From NCBI GenBank assembly GCA_024280155.1, contig JAJRQQ010000015.1:52883-116882 (forward strand): a stretch of 64,000 bases of DNA, given 5' to 3'. Below the pieces are notes generated by a model, which was not told where the DNA came from, ran no database searches, and worked only from the letters and a program-made list of their open reading frames with translations. This DNA comes from Bacteroidota bacterium. Lineage in GTDB: Bacteria; Bacteroidota; Bacteroidia; Flavobacteriales_D; Crocinitomicaceae. The translations under genes were made by a program, and so were the position numbers. This document shows positions 45,347-55,485 of this stretch, piece after piece; position 1 is the first letter of the stretch; every line of letters begins with the position of its first letter.

Positions 45347-46513
45347 TTAATTTAGGTTGAGTACTTTTTGCCCAACGTTGCAAGATAAACATTTTTTTTG
45401 ACTACAAAAATACCTATATAAAGCCAAAAGGGACTGTGAATCAAAAGCATTTTTTGGAATAACATTAATTTTCTTCCATCTATTGATGATATTGTTACTT
45501 TCAGAAGGCAGTAATACCAAGATATCCAATGCTCTTTCTTTTAAATTTTGATTTTCTTTTCCCTCCCCAATATACCAAATAAAAGGAACCAATGCATTTA
45601 TAATTAATAAATCAACCATTCGTTTGCTCAAACTCCTCTTACCATTTGATGAACTGAAATCTATTTCACTAAGCATTGATCTAAAGCTCTGTACGATTGA
45701 TTCAGCATCTTGATTAATAAAAGAAAATTCAAAAGATAAATGAGCCACTAACAATGCAAACTGGCTAACCCTGACAGTAGGAAAACTAGAAGGCCTTACT
45801 CCTTTAAAATGCCAATATTCTTGTGCTTTGTTGGTGACTTTTTGTAGAAGACCACTTTCGGACATGATTAATTGAACCTTCTTTTGGGGGTGCAAATGCT
45901 GAATTGAAGAATATGAAACATTATTCATCAAATGAAGAAAAGCATTTTTATTAACAGACATACTAAAGGAAAGCCCGATTAAATTATATAACATCTCCTC
46001 ATCTTTACTCAATCCTAGGTTTTTCAAAAGATCTATCTTATCATTAAGTTTACTCGTCAATGCTGTCACTTTCATTGCGTTCAAATGGACCTCATCAATA
46101 TTTAACACCTCTTTTTCACAAGGAAAATTCAAACGATTGAATTGTTTTTTCGAATATTTCGAAAAATGAGCAAAATCTATTTCATTTTTCAATTCTATGG
46201 TAGGAATCTGGACACCATTTTGAAAAATTTCTTTATCATTTTCATAAACAACGTGAAGTATTACGTTATTGTAATGTTCATCTTTATGATGTTTGTGTTT
46301 AAGCCAATCAGAGCTTTTGATATGCATTTCTATTTGCCCATGCATCTGAATTCCATCGATTATAATTGCACCATGTTTAAAATCTGGACCTGCATTAAAT
46401 GCATTATATATTCCAAAATCAAGAATTTGAACTTTCTCTTTTCGTCCTGTTACAAACTCAAATGAATTGAATCTTTTATTTCTCCATATAAAATGGAGGT
46501 ATTTTTCAGTCAT
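45347..46513 (-). CDS. DUF2851 family protein
   Basis: 388 residues. The start MTEKYLHFIWRNKRF, the central DFGIYNAFNAGPDFKHGAIIIDGIQMHGQIEMHIKSSDWLKHKHH and NNVILHVVYENDKEIFQNG match DUF2851, a domain found mostly in Bacteroidota. A four-cysteine pattern at the C-terminus (CSQKKCLSCNVGQ) could bind a metal. No function has been established; catalytic histidines are suggested only by conservation. It is transcribed with pspC and the K+ channel. Confidence 0.85.
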   Translation of the reverse strand: MTEKYLHFIWRNKRFNSFEFVTGRKEKVQILDFGIYNAFNAGPDFKHGAIIIDGIQMHGQIEMHIKSSDWLKHKHHKDEHYNNVILHVVYENDKEIFQNGVQIPTIELKNEIDFAHFSKYSKKQFNRLNFPCEKEVLNIDEVHLNAMKVTALTSKLNDKIDLLKNLGLSKDEEMLYNLIGLSFSMSVNKNAFLHLMNNVSYSSIQHLHPQKKVQLIMSESGLLQKVTNKAQEYWHFKGVRPSSFPTVRVSQFALLVAHLSFEFSFINQDAESIVQSFRSMLSEIDFSSSNGKRSLSKRMVDLLIINALVPFIWYIGEGKENQNLKERALDILVLLPSESNNIINRWKKINVIPKNAFDSQSLLALYRYFCSQKKCLSCNVGQKVLNLN

Positions 46514-46540
46514 AGTAAATTAGATTTACCATTAAGATAC

Positions 46541-46571
46541 AAAAAAAGCGCCTCAAATGAGACGCTTTTTT
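46541..46571 (-). terminator. Intrinsic terminator after the PorE-like gene
   Basis: Stem GCGCCTC / GAGACGC (46548-46554 and 46559-46565) with flanking A/T runs; on the minus strand a TTTTTTT run follows. It separates the OmpA-family gene from the DUF2851 operon. Confidence 0.85.
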
Positions 46572-46589
46572 GAAAATACTTATTCCGAA

Positions 46590-48725
46590 TTATGGATACT
46601 TTACATATTCCATTAATTCAGGGTCAGCTGCTGGTGCAGTTTCAGGATCAAACTCCATAGAAATTACTTCTGCATCTGTACGTCTGTTAAATTGGTGCAT
46701 TAACTTGTACAATTTAGGGTTAGACCTTCTGTATTTATTAATGTATGCTTCTTTCAAGACAATCTCAGTCACGCCTTCCATATCAACAGGCTGTACAACT
46801 AAATATTCATCACCTTTTTTCCAAACTGTTCTAGGATCATTTTCACCTTTACCAACTGGCACAATTCTTCTTGGATCAACACCTTTCTCTTTGACGAGGT
46901 AAATGTAACAAGCTTTTGCTCTATTTTCAGAAAGTTTTTGATTGGCTTTATTACTACCACGTGAATCTGTATGCGAATTCAATTGAAGAACCATTCCTGG
47001 ATACTCTTCCAACAAATCATAAACAAACTGTAATGAGTCTAGGGAATTAATTGTTGAATCAACCAATAGGTCCCATTTGTTTAATGCGTAACGCACCTCT
47101 GGTAAACGAATTGGTTTTTTCGGTAACAGATTCATGTCTACGATAAAGTTTTGGTCATAATTTAAGCCTTTCGTTTAAAGCGATGAACCATGTTTATCCT
47201 CGTGAAAACCTTCTTTAGATATATTGATTGTATAATCTGCTTCTTCGTTAATGTAACGAGAACCATCACTTGGATTTTTATCCCAGAACACTGTCCCGCT
47301 TTCATCCGTATATCCTTCCCAAGTTTTACCATCAGAAGCTGTGACTATAACTTTAACATCTTCAATTTTCTTTTCAGTATTACCTAATTCACTAACGATT
47401 ACCTTAAGGTCAAAAACATTTGGTGGTATTATATAGGTGTAGATATCAGGGACATATTCTCCGTTTCCACTTTTTCTTTCTGAAGTAAAATATCCTTTTT
47501 TCTCAGTTTCCTCAACCATTGCATAATCATTGTTGATACTGTTTATGGGTGCGCCATAATTTGTTGGGTTTTCCCATTTATTTTCTTCTCCAACACGAGC
47601 AGCTCTATAAATATCTAATCCACCCATTCCATGTAAACCGTTAGAGGCATAAATCAAGTCACCATTCAACGCAAAAGAGGGGAATAATTCATTACCTTTT
47701 GTATTAATTTCAGACCCCATATTAACTGGTTCTGACCAAGAGTCCGTTTTTTTAGTATAAGTTGTGTACCATAAATCTTTACCTCCATAACCTCCGGCTC
47801 TATCAGATGCAAAGATTAAATATTTACCATCCATTGTTGCTGGGTGACCAACAGAAACAGTATCGTGTTGTTTTAACCCCTCAATTTTTGTTGGTTCATT
47901 CCATTCTTTCTTTCCTTTTGCTTTGGAAACCCAGATATCACAACCTAAGTTTGTCTTATCAACATTCGGGCAACGAGTAAAGAACATTAACTTGTAACGA
48001 GAATCGAAACATACAGTCCCTTCGTTATCTTCCGTATTCACTAATTCTCCTTTGACTAAGTATGGTTCAGTCCAGTTTCCTTTTTTATCTTTATCTGTAG
48101 CCCATAAAGACATGTACGACTCTCCTGTTCTTGGGTCTTGACCTTTACCAACAACTCCATCTCTACTTGAGCTGAAATATAGTTTTGCTTTTTTACGGTC
48201 ACCAATCATTGGTGCCATATCAAATTGTTTTGTATTAATTACATCAAGATTTTCAATGATGTGACGTGTTTTTTCAACAATGTATGTTTGGTGATCTTCA
48301 CATGATTTTTTACCGATTATTGCTCTCTCATCATTTGGCACAAGCGCTTGATATAAATCATAATTCTTTATAGCTTTATCTAATTCCCCCATCATCTGGA
48401 GCATATCTGCATTGTGTAAGTAGACCTCTGGAACTTCCTCTTGAAAATCCAAAAGAATAGCTCTATCGTACCAATCGTTTGCCTCTTCGTATCGTTCAAG
48501 ATTACGGTAAGATTCAGCAGTTTTAAAAGCCATATCTCCTTTTAACTCTTTTGCTCGACGACCTTTACGCGTCATTTTTTTATAGGCAGTTTCACATAAT
48601 TTTGCTGCTTCAGCATAATTCTCACTTACAAAAGCCTTTTCTGCTTTTACAATGTACTTACTCTGTCCCATTGAGATCGTACTCAATAATACAAAAGAAA
48701 ATGCTAATAGAATGTTAAATTTCAT
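46590..48725 (-). pseudogene. PorE-like TPR/PD40/CRD/OmpA envelope protein with an in-frame TAA
   Basis: One frame of 711 codons carries a signal peptide (1-20), TPR repeats (about 25-150), a PD40 beta-propeller (160-430: KLYFSSSRDG, KYLIFASDRAGGYGGKDLWY), a carboxypeptidase-regulatory-like domain (435-516), then a TAA at codon 517, and an OmpA peptidoglycan-binding domain (LQLNSHTDSRGSNKANQKLSENRA). The TAA (47175-47177) follows KHGSSL and the frame continues TKGLNYDQNFIVDMNLLP. This is the domain order of PorE, a T9SS-associated outer-membrane lipoprotein-type anchor, though paralogues with other roles exist. The second part has no signal peptide, so it cannot be an independent secreted protein. 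A single-base change is enough to explain the stop. Confidence 0.8.
47175..47177 (-). other. Premature TAA codon in the PorE-like gene
   Basis: The codons read TCG CTT TAA ACG AAA GGC. No frame change occurs, and conserved sequence lies on both sides. The break falls in the linker between the CRD and OmpA domains. Confidence 0.8.
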
Positions 48726-48864
48726 ATATCGTGTTTTTCAAATTTTAATTACAATTTCTTCATGAGAAAACATAATGATTTGTAAAATTAACAAAAAAAA
48801 TTATTTAAAAGAATCTTTAACAAGATATCTCTCCAAAAAACTAGTGTTCATCGATAAAACACAA

Positions 48865-49899
48865 TTAAACACCGGTATATTTATCCCATTTATCGAGTAC
48901 AGATTGAAAACCTGAAGGCAGCTCTGAAGTCAATCGAATTTGCTCCTTTGTCACGGGGTGTTGAAAACCTAAAGTCTTTGCGTGTAACGCTTGACCATCT
49001 AAAAAATCAAAACAATTTTCAATGAATTTTTTATACTTTGAATTCGTTGTTCCTTTTAAAATCTTATCTCCTCCATATTCAAAATCATTAAACAAAGTAT
49101 GACCTATAGATTTCATGTGAACTCGAATTTGATGCGTTCTACCGGTTTCTAATTTACATTCAACCAATGTAACATATCCGTATCTTTTCAATACTTTATA
49201 ATGCGTCACTGCATGTTTACCCATCTCACCGTCACTGAATACGGTCATTACTTTTCTGTTCTTTATAGACCTACCTACGTGACCTTCAACCGTGCCGTCT
49301 TCTTTTACATCCCCCCAAACCCATGCCCAATAACGGCGTTCTGTAGTTCTGTCGTAAAACTGCTTTGCTAAATTCGTTAAAGCAGATTCTGTCTTTGCTA
49401 TAACTAACAACCCGGTGGTATGCTTATCTAATCGATGCACTAGTCCAGGACGGCCGGTATGCTCTTGATTATTCGTAGGCAATTGGTCAAAGTGATAAAT
49501 CAATGCATTCACCAATGTACCAGAATAATTCCCATAACCGGGATGAACAACCATATTGGATTCTTTGTTAACGACAATCACCTCATCATCTTCATAAACG
49601 ATATCAACAGGGATATTTTCGGGTATTAATTCGTGTTCACGAACAGGGTAAGGCATTACGATTGAAATTTCATCCAAAGGTTTAATTTTATAATTCTGTT
49701 TCACCTTTTCATTATTCACAAGAATATGACCACTTTTTGCAGCAATTTGAATCTTATTTCTTGAAGAGTTAGGAATCCTGTCCATCAAGAATTTATCTAT
49801 TCTTAGTAATTCTTGTCCTGGGTCTGCTACAAAATTATAATGTTCAAACATTTCTTCTGAAGAATTTTCATCTTCCACTACCGCTTCTTTCTCGCTCAT
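48865..49899 (-). CDS. rluD: RluA-family 23S rRNA pseudouridine synthase
   Basis: 344 residues. The S4 RNA-binding domain (LRIDKFLMDRIPNSSRNKIQIAAKSGHILVNNEKV) precedes the catalytic domain with HRLDKHTTGLLVIAKT (the Asp of HRLD attacks uridine) and GRTHQIRVHMKSIGHTL. RluD-type enzymes modify 23S rRNA. The start shares one base with the T9SS-protein gene stop. It lies in an operon with the T9SS cargo and PASTA genes, an order I recall from related Flavobacteriales. Confidence 0.93.
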   Translation of the reverse strand: MSEKEAVVEDENSSEEMFEHYNFVADPGQELLRIDKFLMDRIPNSSRNKIQIAAKSGHILVNNEKVKQNYKIKPLDEISIVMPYPVREHELIPENIPVDIVYEDDEVIVVNKESNMVVHPGYGNYSGTLVNALIYHFDQLPTNNQEHTGRPGLVHRLDKHTTGLLVIAKTESALTNLAKQFYDRTTERRYWAWVWGDVKEDGTVEGHVGRSIKNRKVMTVFSDGEMGKHAVTHYKVLKRYGYVTLVECKLETGRTHQIRVHMKSIGHTLFNDFEYGGDKILKGTTNSKYKKFIENCFDFLDGQALHAKTLGFQHPVTKEQIRLTSELPSGFQSVLDKWDKYTGV

Positions 49900-52118
49900 T
49901 ATTTTTTTATTATTTTGAATGGACCTTGAGTATCATTCACACGAATAAAATACATTCCACTTGGTAAATTAGACAAGCTAAAATTTGCATCCGTTGATTC
50001 TATTACTTTTAACCCTTGAAGATTAAAAACTTCCGCTTTTTCGAAATGACCACCGTCGATTTCTATGGAAATTTCCCCATTTGTCGGGTTAGGATAGATG
50101 TTTACACTTCTATCTTCCGATTCTATCGTTTCAATTCCTAATACAGCATCATATGATGTAGAAAAAATTGGGTTTATCATAACTGAACCTGAGATTGATG
50201 ACATGTTCCACGACACACCGTTATCAACACTATAGAATGTTTTATCATTGTTTACCAGGTTTCGATCTAATCCTACATTCAAACGATCTGCATCAAATTG
50301 TTTCCAACCAATATAGAAAGTTCCTGTCACTCCAACTTTCATTGTATCTTTAAAATAGTAATTGGTAAACACATCACGATTATATGCATATTTCGGCTGT
50401 CTAGGAAAAAATAATTCATCTTGATAAAGCACATTGCCAGGAACACCATTATTGTCATCCCACATTGTCAATAAAAACAATTTCCCTGAAACATCATAAA
50501 CAGATGGCACAAAATGAATTCTTGCACCAATTACAGAGTCGGTTTCATAAGGCGTGTACTGAATAGCCAATCTCGCCTGCGCACCTGTTGGACCGTATGC
50601 AGCCTCAGCAGTTCCATCATCATAACTGTAATAATTTTGAAAATATTGTTCTGTATAAGATGAATCATTCTGTGTGAATGTAGAATTCAAATGAGTAACT
50701 CCAGAGACAATTTGAAACGTTTCTTTTAATCCTGTTTTTGTTTCATCAAATCTTGAACCTGTTGAAAAATCATGAACAGAAGAATAGGTTGTCCAAGGTG
50801 AATAATTCAAATCTCCATTATTTAATAAAGCTTCACTTAAAAGAAAGGTTGCTTCAGTCGTTCCATTGTATTTTATTTCAGTTGAACCATCCTGCTCATT
50901 CTCCGGTACATTATCACTGTTTCTCACAACTACATCAACCGTAGATGACATTTTTCCATTTGGATTATTTTGGTAATGCTCCCATGGAACAGAAGTATAG
51001 GTGTCTAAAAGGTTATTAATTGGATAAACAATTGCGAAATCATGAATCACTGTATCTTGATAACCCGAAGCTATTCTGAGGTTTACGTAATCAATATGAA
51101 ATTGATCTAAGCTTCCTGATAATCCTCCATAATTTCTAAATCTAAACTGAAAACCTTTCTTGAAATAATCCGGGTTATCGATTCTCAAATGAGCCATTTT
51201 GAAATTTGCAAGAGGTATTCCATTTGTACTCCAGATTCGATTCCATTGGTCTAAATCTTTTGCATAAAATTCTAAAATTAATGAATCTCCAGATTCAGGC
51301 GCATCACCAAAACCTTGTGCTTGATATAAAAAACTCAAATAAACCGAATCTGAAGCGGACACAGCAGACATATCAATTGGTTTTGATGTTAGATTATCAG
51401 CATAATTGGTAATCGCTGACCCAAACTGATAAGGATGCCCAAACTCATCTAACCCATCAAAAGTTGCAACACCCAACGACCATGGTTCAACGGCAAAAGT
51501 ATAATTATGATAAGCTTCAGCATCAGCCCAAATAAGGTTGGGATCATTGATTGTTGCAAAAAATTGTGTTGCAGAATCTTGAAGAATTTCGGGTGTTAGC
51601 CAAACGGTATCTACAGGGTTTGGGTAAGAAATAGTGTCGTAAATATAATAAGGAGGATAAAGATCGGTAGTTGCATAACTGACTGGGTAAGAAGATAAAT
51701 CTCCCACTTTTACTTGTATAGGCGTAAATGGAACATCGTTAAAAGTACCATTATCTACATCAATTTCCCTTGTAAATGTTACTTGTTCTGTATATTGAAC
51801 ATCACTAGCTAATGGCAACTGCGTTACGTTATCTAATAATCGATACTTTTTATCTAAAGTTACTCCAGCGTCTGTATAGTTTGCGTTATAAATTTGAAAT
51901 TTATTCCTGCTAAATTCATCAAAAACTGGAAGAGTGACCGTATCTAAAGTATAAATAAAAGTACTATCAAAAGTGCCTGAATTGATTTTAGAGTCAAACG
52001 AATTCTTATTCTTCATTAATTGAGGGTTCCCCATTAATGGTCCAACCTCTTCTTTTTGAGCAAAAGACGAAACTGACAGAAATAAAAATATGATTGAAAT
52101 TAGGCTAGTTATTTTCAT
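49899..52118 (-). CDS. T9SS-secreted surface protein with C-terminal sorting domain
   Basis: 739 residues with a signal peptide (1-20, cut after SFA) and a C-terminal type A T9SS sorting domain (YPNPTNGEISIEIDGG, LQGLKVIES, LSNLPSGMYFIRVNDTQ, KIIKK). The remaining chain is beta-rich, acidic and asparagine/serine-rich without a recognised enzyme domain. It is expected to cross the outer membrane through the type IX machinery and be anchored to the surface. It is flanked by PASTA and rluD genes with overlapping ends, an unusual home for a T9SS cargo gene. Confidence 0.85.
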   Translation of the reverse strand: MKITSLISIIFLFLSVSSFAQKEEVGPLMGNPQLMKNKNSFDSKINSGTFDSTFIYTLDTVTLPVFDEFSRNKFQIYNANYTDAGVTLDKKYRLLDNVTQLPLASDVQYTEQVTFTREIDVDNGTFNDVPFTPIQVKVGDLSSYPVSYATTDLYPPYYIYDTISYPNPVDTVWLTPEILQDSATQFFATINDPNLIWADAEAYHNYTFAVEPWSLGVATFDGLDEFGHPYQFGSAITNYADNLTSKPIDMSAVSASDSVYLSFLYQAQGFGDAPESGDSLILEFYAKDLDQWNRIWSTNGIPLANFKMAHLRIDNPDYFKKGFQFRFRNYGGLSGSLDQFHIDYVNLRIASGYQDTVIHDFAIVYPINNLLDTYTSVPWEHYQNNPNGKMSSTVDVVVRNSDNVPENEQDGSTEIKYNGTTEATFLLSEALLNNGDLNYSPWTTYSSVHDFSTGSRFDETKTGLKETFQIVSGVTHLNSTFTQNDSSYTEQYFQNYYSYDDGTAEAAYGPTGAQARLAIQYTPYETDSVIGARIHFVPSVYDVSGKLFLLTMWDDNNGVPGNVLYQDELFFPRQPKYAYNRDVFTNYYFKDTMKVGVTGTFYIGWKQFDADRLNVGLDRNLVNNDKTFYSVDNGVSWNMSSISGSVMINPIFSTSYDAVLGIETIESEDRSVNIYPNPTNGEISIEIDGGHFEKAEVFNLQGLKVIESTDANFSLSNLPSGMYFIRVNDTQGPFKIIKK

Positions 52119-52135
52119 TTTTGCATTATTAAATG

Positions 52136-52930
52136 TTATTCACTAAAGTTCTTCGTTGCATAAACTGAAATTGTTGTTCCAGAAGAAATCAAACCTCCTT
52201 CTGAGAATTCTGGGGACTGAGAAACGACTCTTGCCATCGAAGAATCAGCAGATGTTATACAATCAGGGCAAACAGGAAGGAACTCCATACTTCCCATATT
52301 CTTCACTCTACTTTTAGCTTCCTCAAGAGTTAATCCATATAAGTTTGGTAAAACTAAATTAACTCCAGTTTCATCCCTTCCAACGATGAGTGTTATTCTT
52401 GACCCAATCGGCAATTTCGTTTTAGGAGATATTGATTTCCCTTTATACAATTGTTCAATCACTGCTCCATGTGCTTCACTTGAAGGTTGATATTCTAACT
52501 TGTATCTAAAATTTCGATTAATCAAAATAGACTCTGCAAAACGTTGAGATTTATCAACCAAATCAGGCATTTCGACCAATTGTGTACGTTTAGAAACACG
52601 AATTCTAATCATACGATTTTCTTTCACATAAATACCCGTACTCTCTGTTGCTAAAGGATCTTGTTCGAGAATTGTTCCTTCCACTTTCGCTGGGTCATAA
52701 ATAGAATCTAAAACTTCAAAAGTCAAGTGAGCATTCTCTAATTTCTCTGCAATGTTATTCTGATTATCACCGATTAAATTAGGAACTTCTATTTTCTCCG
52801 CAAAGTGAGTTTTTGAATTCAAATATGCTTTAAGCGCCCATATTCCGACTGTATAAACGAGAACAATTGCAACAAGGTTAAAAAGGAATTTCTTACTTAT
52901 CAGATAATTAATTAGTTTCTTTAGCATCAT
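52136..52930 (-). CDS. PASTA-domain membrane protein
   Basis: 264 residues. A transmembrane anchor (about 13-33, FNLVAIVLVYTVGIWALKAYL) precedes three PASTA-like repeats (EVPNLIGDNQNNIAEKLENA, EMPDLVDKSQRFAESILINR, VLPNLYGLTLEEAKSRVKNMG) facing the periplasm. PASTA repeats bind cell-wall muropeptides in Ser/Thr kinases and PBPs, but no kinase or penicillin-binding domain is attached here. The ATG at 52930 could also be read from the next codon. The T9SS-protein gene starts 17 bases downstream. Confidence 0.85.
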   Translation of the reverse strand: MMLKKLINYLISKKFLFNLVAIVLVYTVGIWALKAYLNSKTHFAEKIEVPNLIGDNQNNIAEKLENAHLTFEVLDSIYDPAKVEGTILEQDPLATESTGIYVKENRMIRIRVSKRTQLVEMPDLVDKSQRFAESILINRNFRYKLEYQPSSEAHGAVIEQLYKGKSISPKTKLPIGSRITLIVGRDETGVNLVLPNLYGLTLEEAKSRVKNMGSMEFLPVCPDCITSADSSMARVVSQSPEFSEGGLISSGTTISVYATKNFSE

Positions 52931-52962
52931 TTCACTTTTGGTACAAACGCAAATATACGTTT

Positions 52963-53646
52963 TTAAAAATTGGGAGAGAGCTCATGAGACTCATAAAAAT
53001 CTTCAATTGCTTGATACGCTTCCTCTGCAGTATCCACAATTTTAATTAAATCAAGGTCTTTTGCTGAAACATTATTTTCCATTTCTAACATTGACGATTT
53101 TATCCAATCGATCAATCCTGTCCAATAATCTGAACCAACAAGAACAACCGGCCGATGATTGATCTTACTTGTTTGCATTAAGGTCAATGATTCAAACAGT
53201 TCATCCAAAGTTCCGAAACCTCCAGGAAGCACTACAAATCCTTGTGCGTATTTCACAAACATGACTTTTCTCACGAAGAAATAATCAAAATTAAGATTGT
53301 GTTCTTGGTCAATATAGGGGTTATGATTTTGTTCGAACGGTAAGTCAATATTTAATCCAACTGATTTTCCACCACCTTCTTGCGCACCTTTATTCCCTGC
53401 TTCCATGATACCGGGTCCACCTCCTGTAATAACGCCATAACCACCTTCTGCTAACATTCGTGAAACATCAACACCAATTTGGTAATATTTATTATCCGGC
53501 TTTGTTCTTGCTGAACCATAGACTGAAATACACGGGCCTATTTTCGCCATTCTTTCATAGCCTTCAACAAATTCAGCCATGATTTTAAAAATAGCCCAGC
53601 TATCATTGATTTTTATATCGTTCCAGTCTTTTATTACTTTATTCAT
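52963..53646 (-). CDS. LOG-family protein (TIGR00730)
   Basis: 227 residues. The nucleotide-binding set is GGGPGIMEAGNKGA and FVVLPGGFGTLDELFE, the PGGxGTxxE motif of the LOG/YvdD family. Members hydrolyse AMP or cytokinin-type nucleoside 5'-monophosphates, releasing the base. In bacteria the true role is often general nucleotide turnover. The start is 32 bases after a -7 like element (TATTTTTG on the minus strand at 53690-53697), and the PASTA gene follows 32 bases downstream. Confidence 0.88.
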   Translation of the reverse strand: MNKVIKDWNDIKINDSWAIFKIMAEFVEGYERMAKIGPCISVYGSARTKPDNKYYQIGVDVSRMLAEGGYGVITGGGPGIMEAGNKGAQEGGGKSVGLNIDLPFEQNHNPYIDQEHNLNFDYFFVRKVMFVKYAQGFVVLPGGFGTLDELFESLTLMQTSKINHRPVVLVGSDYWTGLIDWIKSSMLEMENNVSAKDLDLIKIVDTAEEAYQAIEDFYESHELSPNF

Positions 53647-53826
53647 GTTTTTTTATTAAATGAGTAGTTGCTCTATTTCGTTGTTTAGACAAAAATAGCA
53701 GAATAATTGTATCTGTAATTACCGAACTTCATTCTTCTCTATTTTACCTCGTAGTTTAAACGAAAAATCTTCAACAAAAGTATAAATGAAAGTCGTTTGT
53801 TCAATCTTTTCCATTAATTTGGCATC

Positions 53827-54726
53827 ATGATTAGAGCAATTGCTTTGGGATTTCTACTTTTTGTTTCATCTATTACGATGTCTCAATCATTCTTCACTCC
53901 TGCTGATTCGTTGAAAAAAGGTCGTTTATTGGGAGTTTCTACTGGTGTAGCAACAGTTTGGGCGGGTAGTATGCTAGGACTTTCTCAGGTTTGGTACAAA
54001 GATATCCCGAAAAGTAAGTTTCATTCATTTGATGATTCGAAAGAATGGCTGCAAATGGATAAAGCAGGACATTTTTATGCGGCTTATAAAATCAATCAAC
54101 TCACGAGTGATTTATTTATTTGGTCAGGTTTAAATAAAAAAACTTCTCTTTGGTTGGGGACAGGAATCAGTCTAGGTTACCAAACAACTTTTGAAATCTT
54201 CGATGGATACAGTAAAGATTGGGGTTTTTCTTGGAGTGATATGGCAGGAAATGCAATCGGTTCATTCTCTTATTTAGGACAACAGTTAATCTGGGGAGAA
54301 GAAAGAATTATCCCTAAATTTTCGACTTTCCCTACACAATTTGCATCAATTCGACCTGAAGTGCTCGGGAGTAATTTCGGTGAATCATTCTTAAAGGATT
54401 ATAACGGTCAGACGTATTGGTTGAGTTTTAGCCCTGGAACTTTTTTTAAAAACAGTAAAATTCCGAAGTGGGCATGTATTTCTGTCGGGTATAGTGTTTA
54501 CGGTAAATTGGTTGGTGATGAAAGCTCATACACCGATGTCAACACTGGAATAACCTATTCTGCAAAACGAGAAGTAAAACTTTCTTTAGACATTGATTTT
54601 AGCAAGTTACCTATAAAAAGACCCTGGCTAAAAGCAGTTGTAAAACAATTCAACTATCTAAAAATCCCTTTTCCGACAGTAATTTATCGTGGAAATCAAT
54701 TTGTGGGAAGCTGGAGTGGTTGGTAG
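53827..54726 (+). CDS. DUF2279 family exported protein
   Basis: 299 residues with a signal peptide (1-20, cut after SMS-Q). The core DKAGHFYAAYKINQLTSDLF, GTGISLGYQTTFEIFDGYSKDWGFSWSDMAGNAIGS matches DUF2279/YfiM; His in AGHFY and the GFSWSDMAGN turn are conserved. The rest resembles a small membrane-associated domain followed by a strand-rich part. Function is unknown, with envelope or lipid roles suspected. It is divergent from the LOG gene and converges on the phosphatase gene with a 6-base gap. Confidence 0.82.
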   Translation: MIRAIALGFLLFVSSITMSQSFFTPADSLKKGRLLGVSTGVATVWAGSMLGLSQVWYKDIPKSKFHSFDDSKEWLQMDKAGHFYAAYKINQLTSDLFIWSGLNKKTSLWLGTGISLGYQTTFEIFDGYSKDWGFSWSDMAGNAIGSFSYLGQQLIWGEERIIPKFSTFPTQFASIRPEVLGSNFGESFLKDYNGQTYWLSFSPGTFFKNSKIPKWACISVGYSVYGKLVGDESSYTDVNTGITYSAKREVKLSLDIDFSKLPIKRPWLKAVVKQFNYLKIPFPTVIYRGNQFVGSWSGW

Positions 54727-54732
54727 AAGACT

Positions 54733-55485
54733 TCAAATCAAGGTTTGATTTTTCAAATTCAATTCTCCTAATTTATGGAAATAAGGGAGGGGTAAGTTTT
54801 TTTCTAAGAACATTAAATGTTCCATTCTGTGACAATCGGTAGCAACAAAATCTACCCAGCCATTGTCAATAAGTGATTCTGCGCATTTTTTTACCTCTGG
54901 TCCGTAATGACCTGTCAGAGAATTGAGGTTCATTTGAATATTTATCCCTTTCTTTCTCCATTCATTTGCTTTTTCAGGAGTATTAAACAGAAAAGCGTAA
55001 CGTTCAAAATGTGCCAGAACAGGTTTGTACCCTTTAGTAACTAATTCGAAAAACAAGGTTTCAATTTGTGGGGGCTCTACATGAAAAGAAAATTCAAAAA
55101 GCACATAATTATCGCCAAAAGTCAACAGTTTTTCATTCTTTGCTAACTTATCCAATAAAGTTTCATCAAAATAGTATTCTGCAGCGGCTTCTATTTCAAT
55201 CGTTAGATTTAATTCTTTCACTGCTTTTCTAACCTGTTCTAGTCCTGATAAGATGATTTCAGGAGTATTTTTGTAATAATCACTCATGATATGTGGTGTA
55301 GTGATTACCTTTTTATATCCTAAACTTTCAAACTTTGCTAAAAGAGCAATGGTTTCATCCATCGATTTTGAGCCATCATCAATTCCAGGAATTAAATGAC
55401 TGTGCATGTCCACTTTTAAAATAGACAAATCAAAGGGAGGTAGAATTTCTTCTTTCTTCTTAAATATGTTAGAAAGAAACCCCAT
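54733..55485 (-). CDS. CpsB/CapC-type tyrosine phosphatase (PHP domain)
   Basis: 250 residues. The metal-binding PHP signatures are KVDMHSHLIPGIDDGSKSMDE, TTPHIM, LAHFERY and VATDCHRM. Enzymes of this family (YwqE/CpsB) dephosphorylate the tyrosine-rich tail of capsule-assembly kinases and so tune polysaccharide length. No Wzz/BY-kinase gene lies in the window. The start shares one base with the rmlB stop, so it is part of the nucleotide-sugar operon; an inverted repeat AAATCAA-GG-TTTGATT lies in its last codons. Confidence 0.88.
   Translation of the reverse strand: MGFLSNIFKKKEEILPPFDLSILKVDMHSHLIPGIDDGSKSMDETIALLAKFESLGYKKVITTPHIMSDYYKNTPEIILSGLEQVRKAVKELNLTIEIEAAAEYYFDETLLDKLAKNEKLLTFGDNYVLFEFSFHVEPPQIETLFFELVTKGYKPVLAHFERYAFLFNTPEKANEWRKKGINIQMNLNSLTGHYGPEVKKCAESLIDNGWVDFVATDCHRMEHLMFLEKNLPLPYFHKLGELNLKNQTLI

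Noticed and set aside
54735..54751. AAATCAA-GG-TTTGATT as a terminator
   Set aside because: It lies in the last codons of the phosphatase gene, is weakly paired (A/T only plus one G-C) and has no clear T run.
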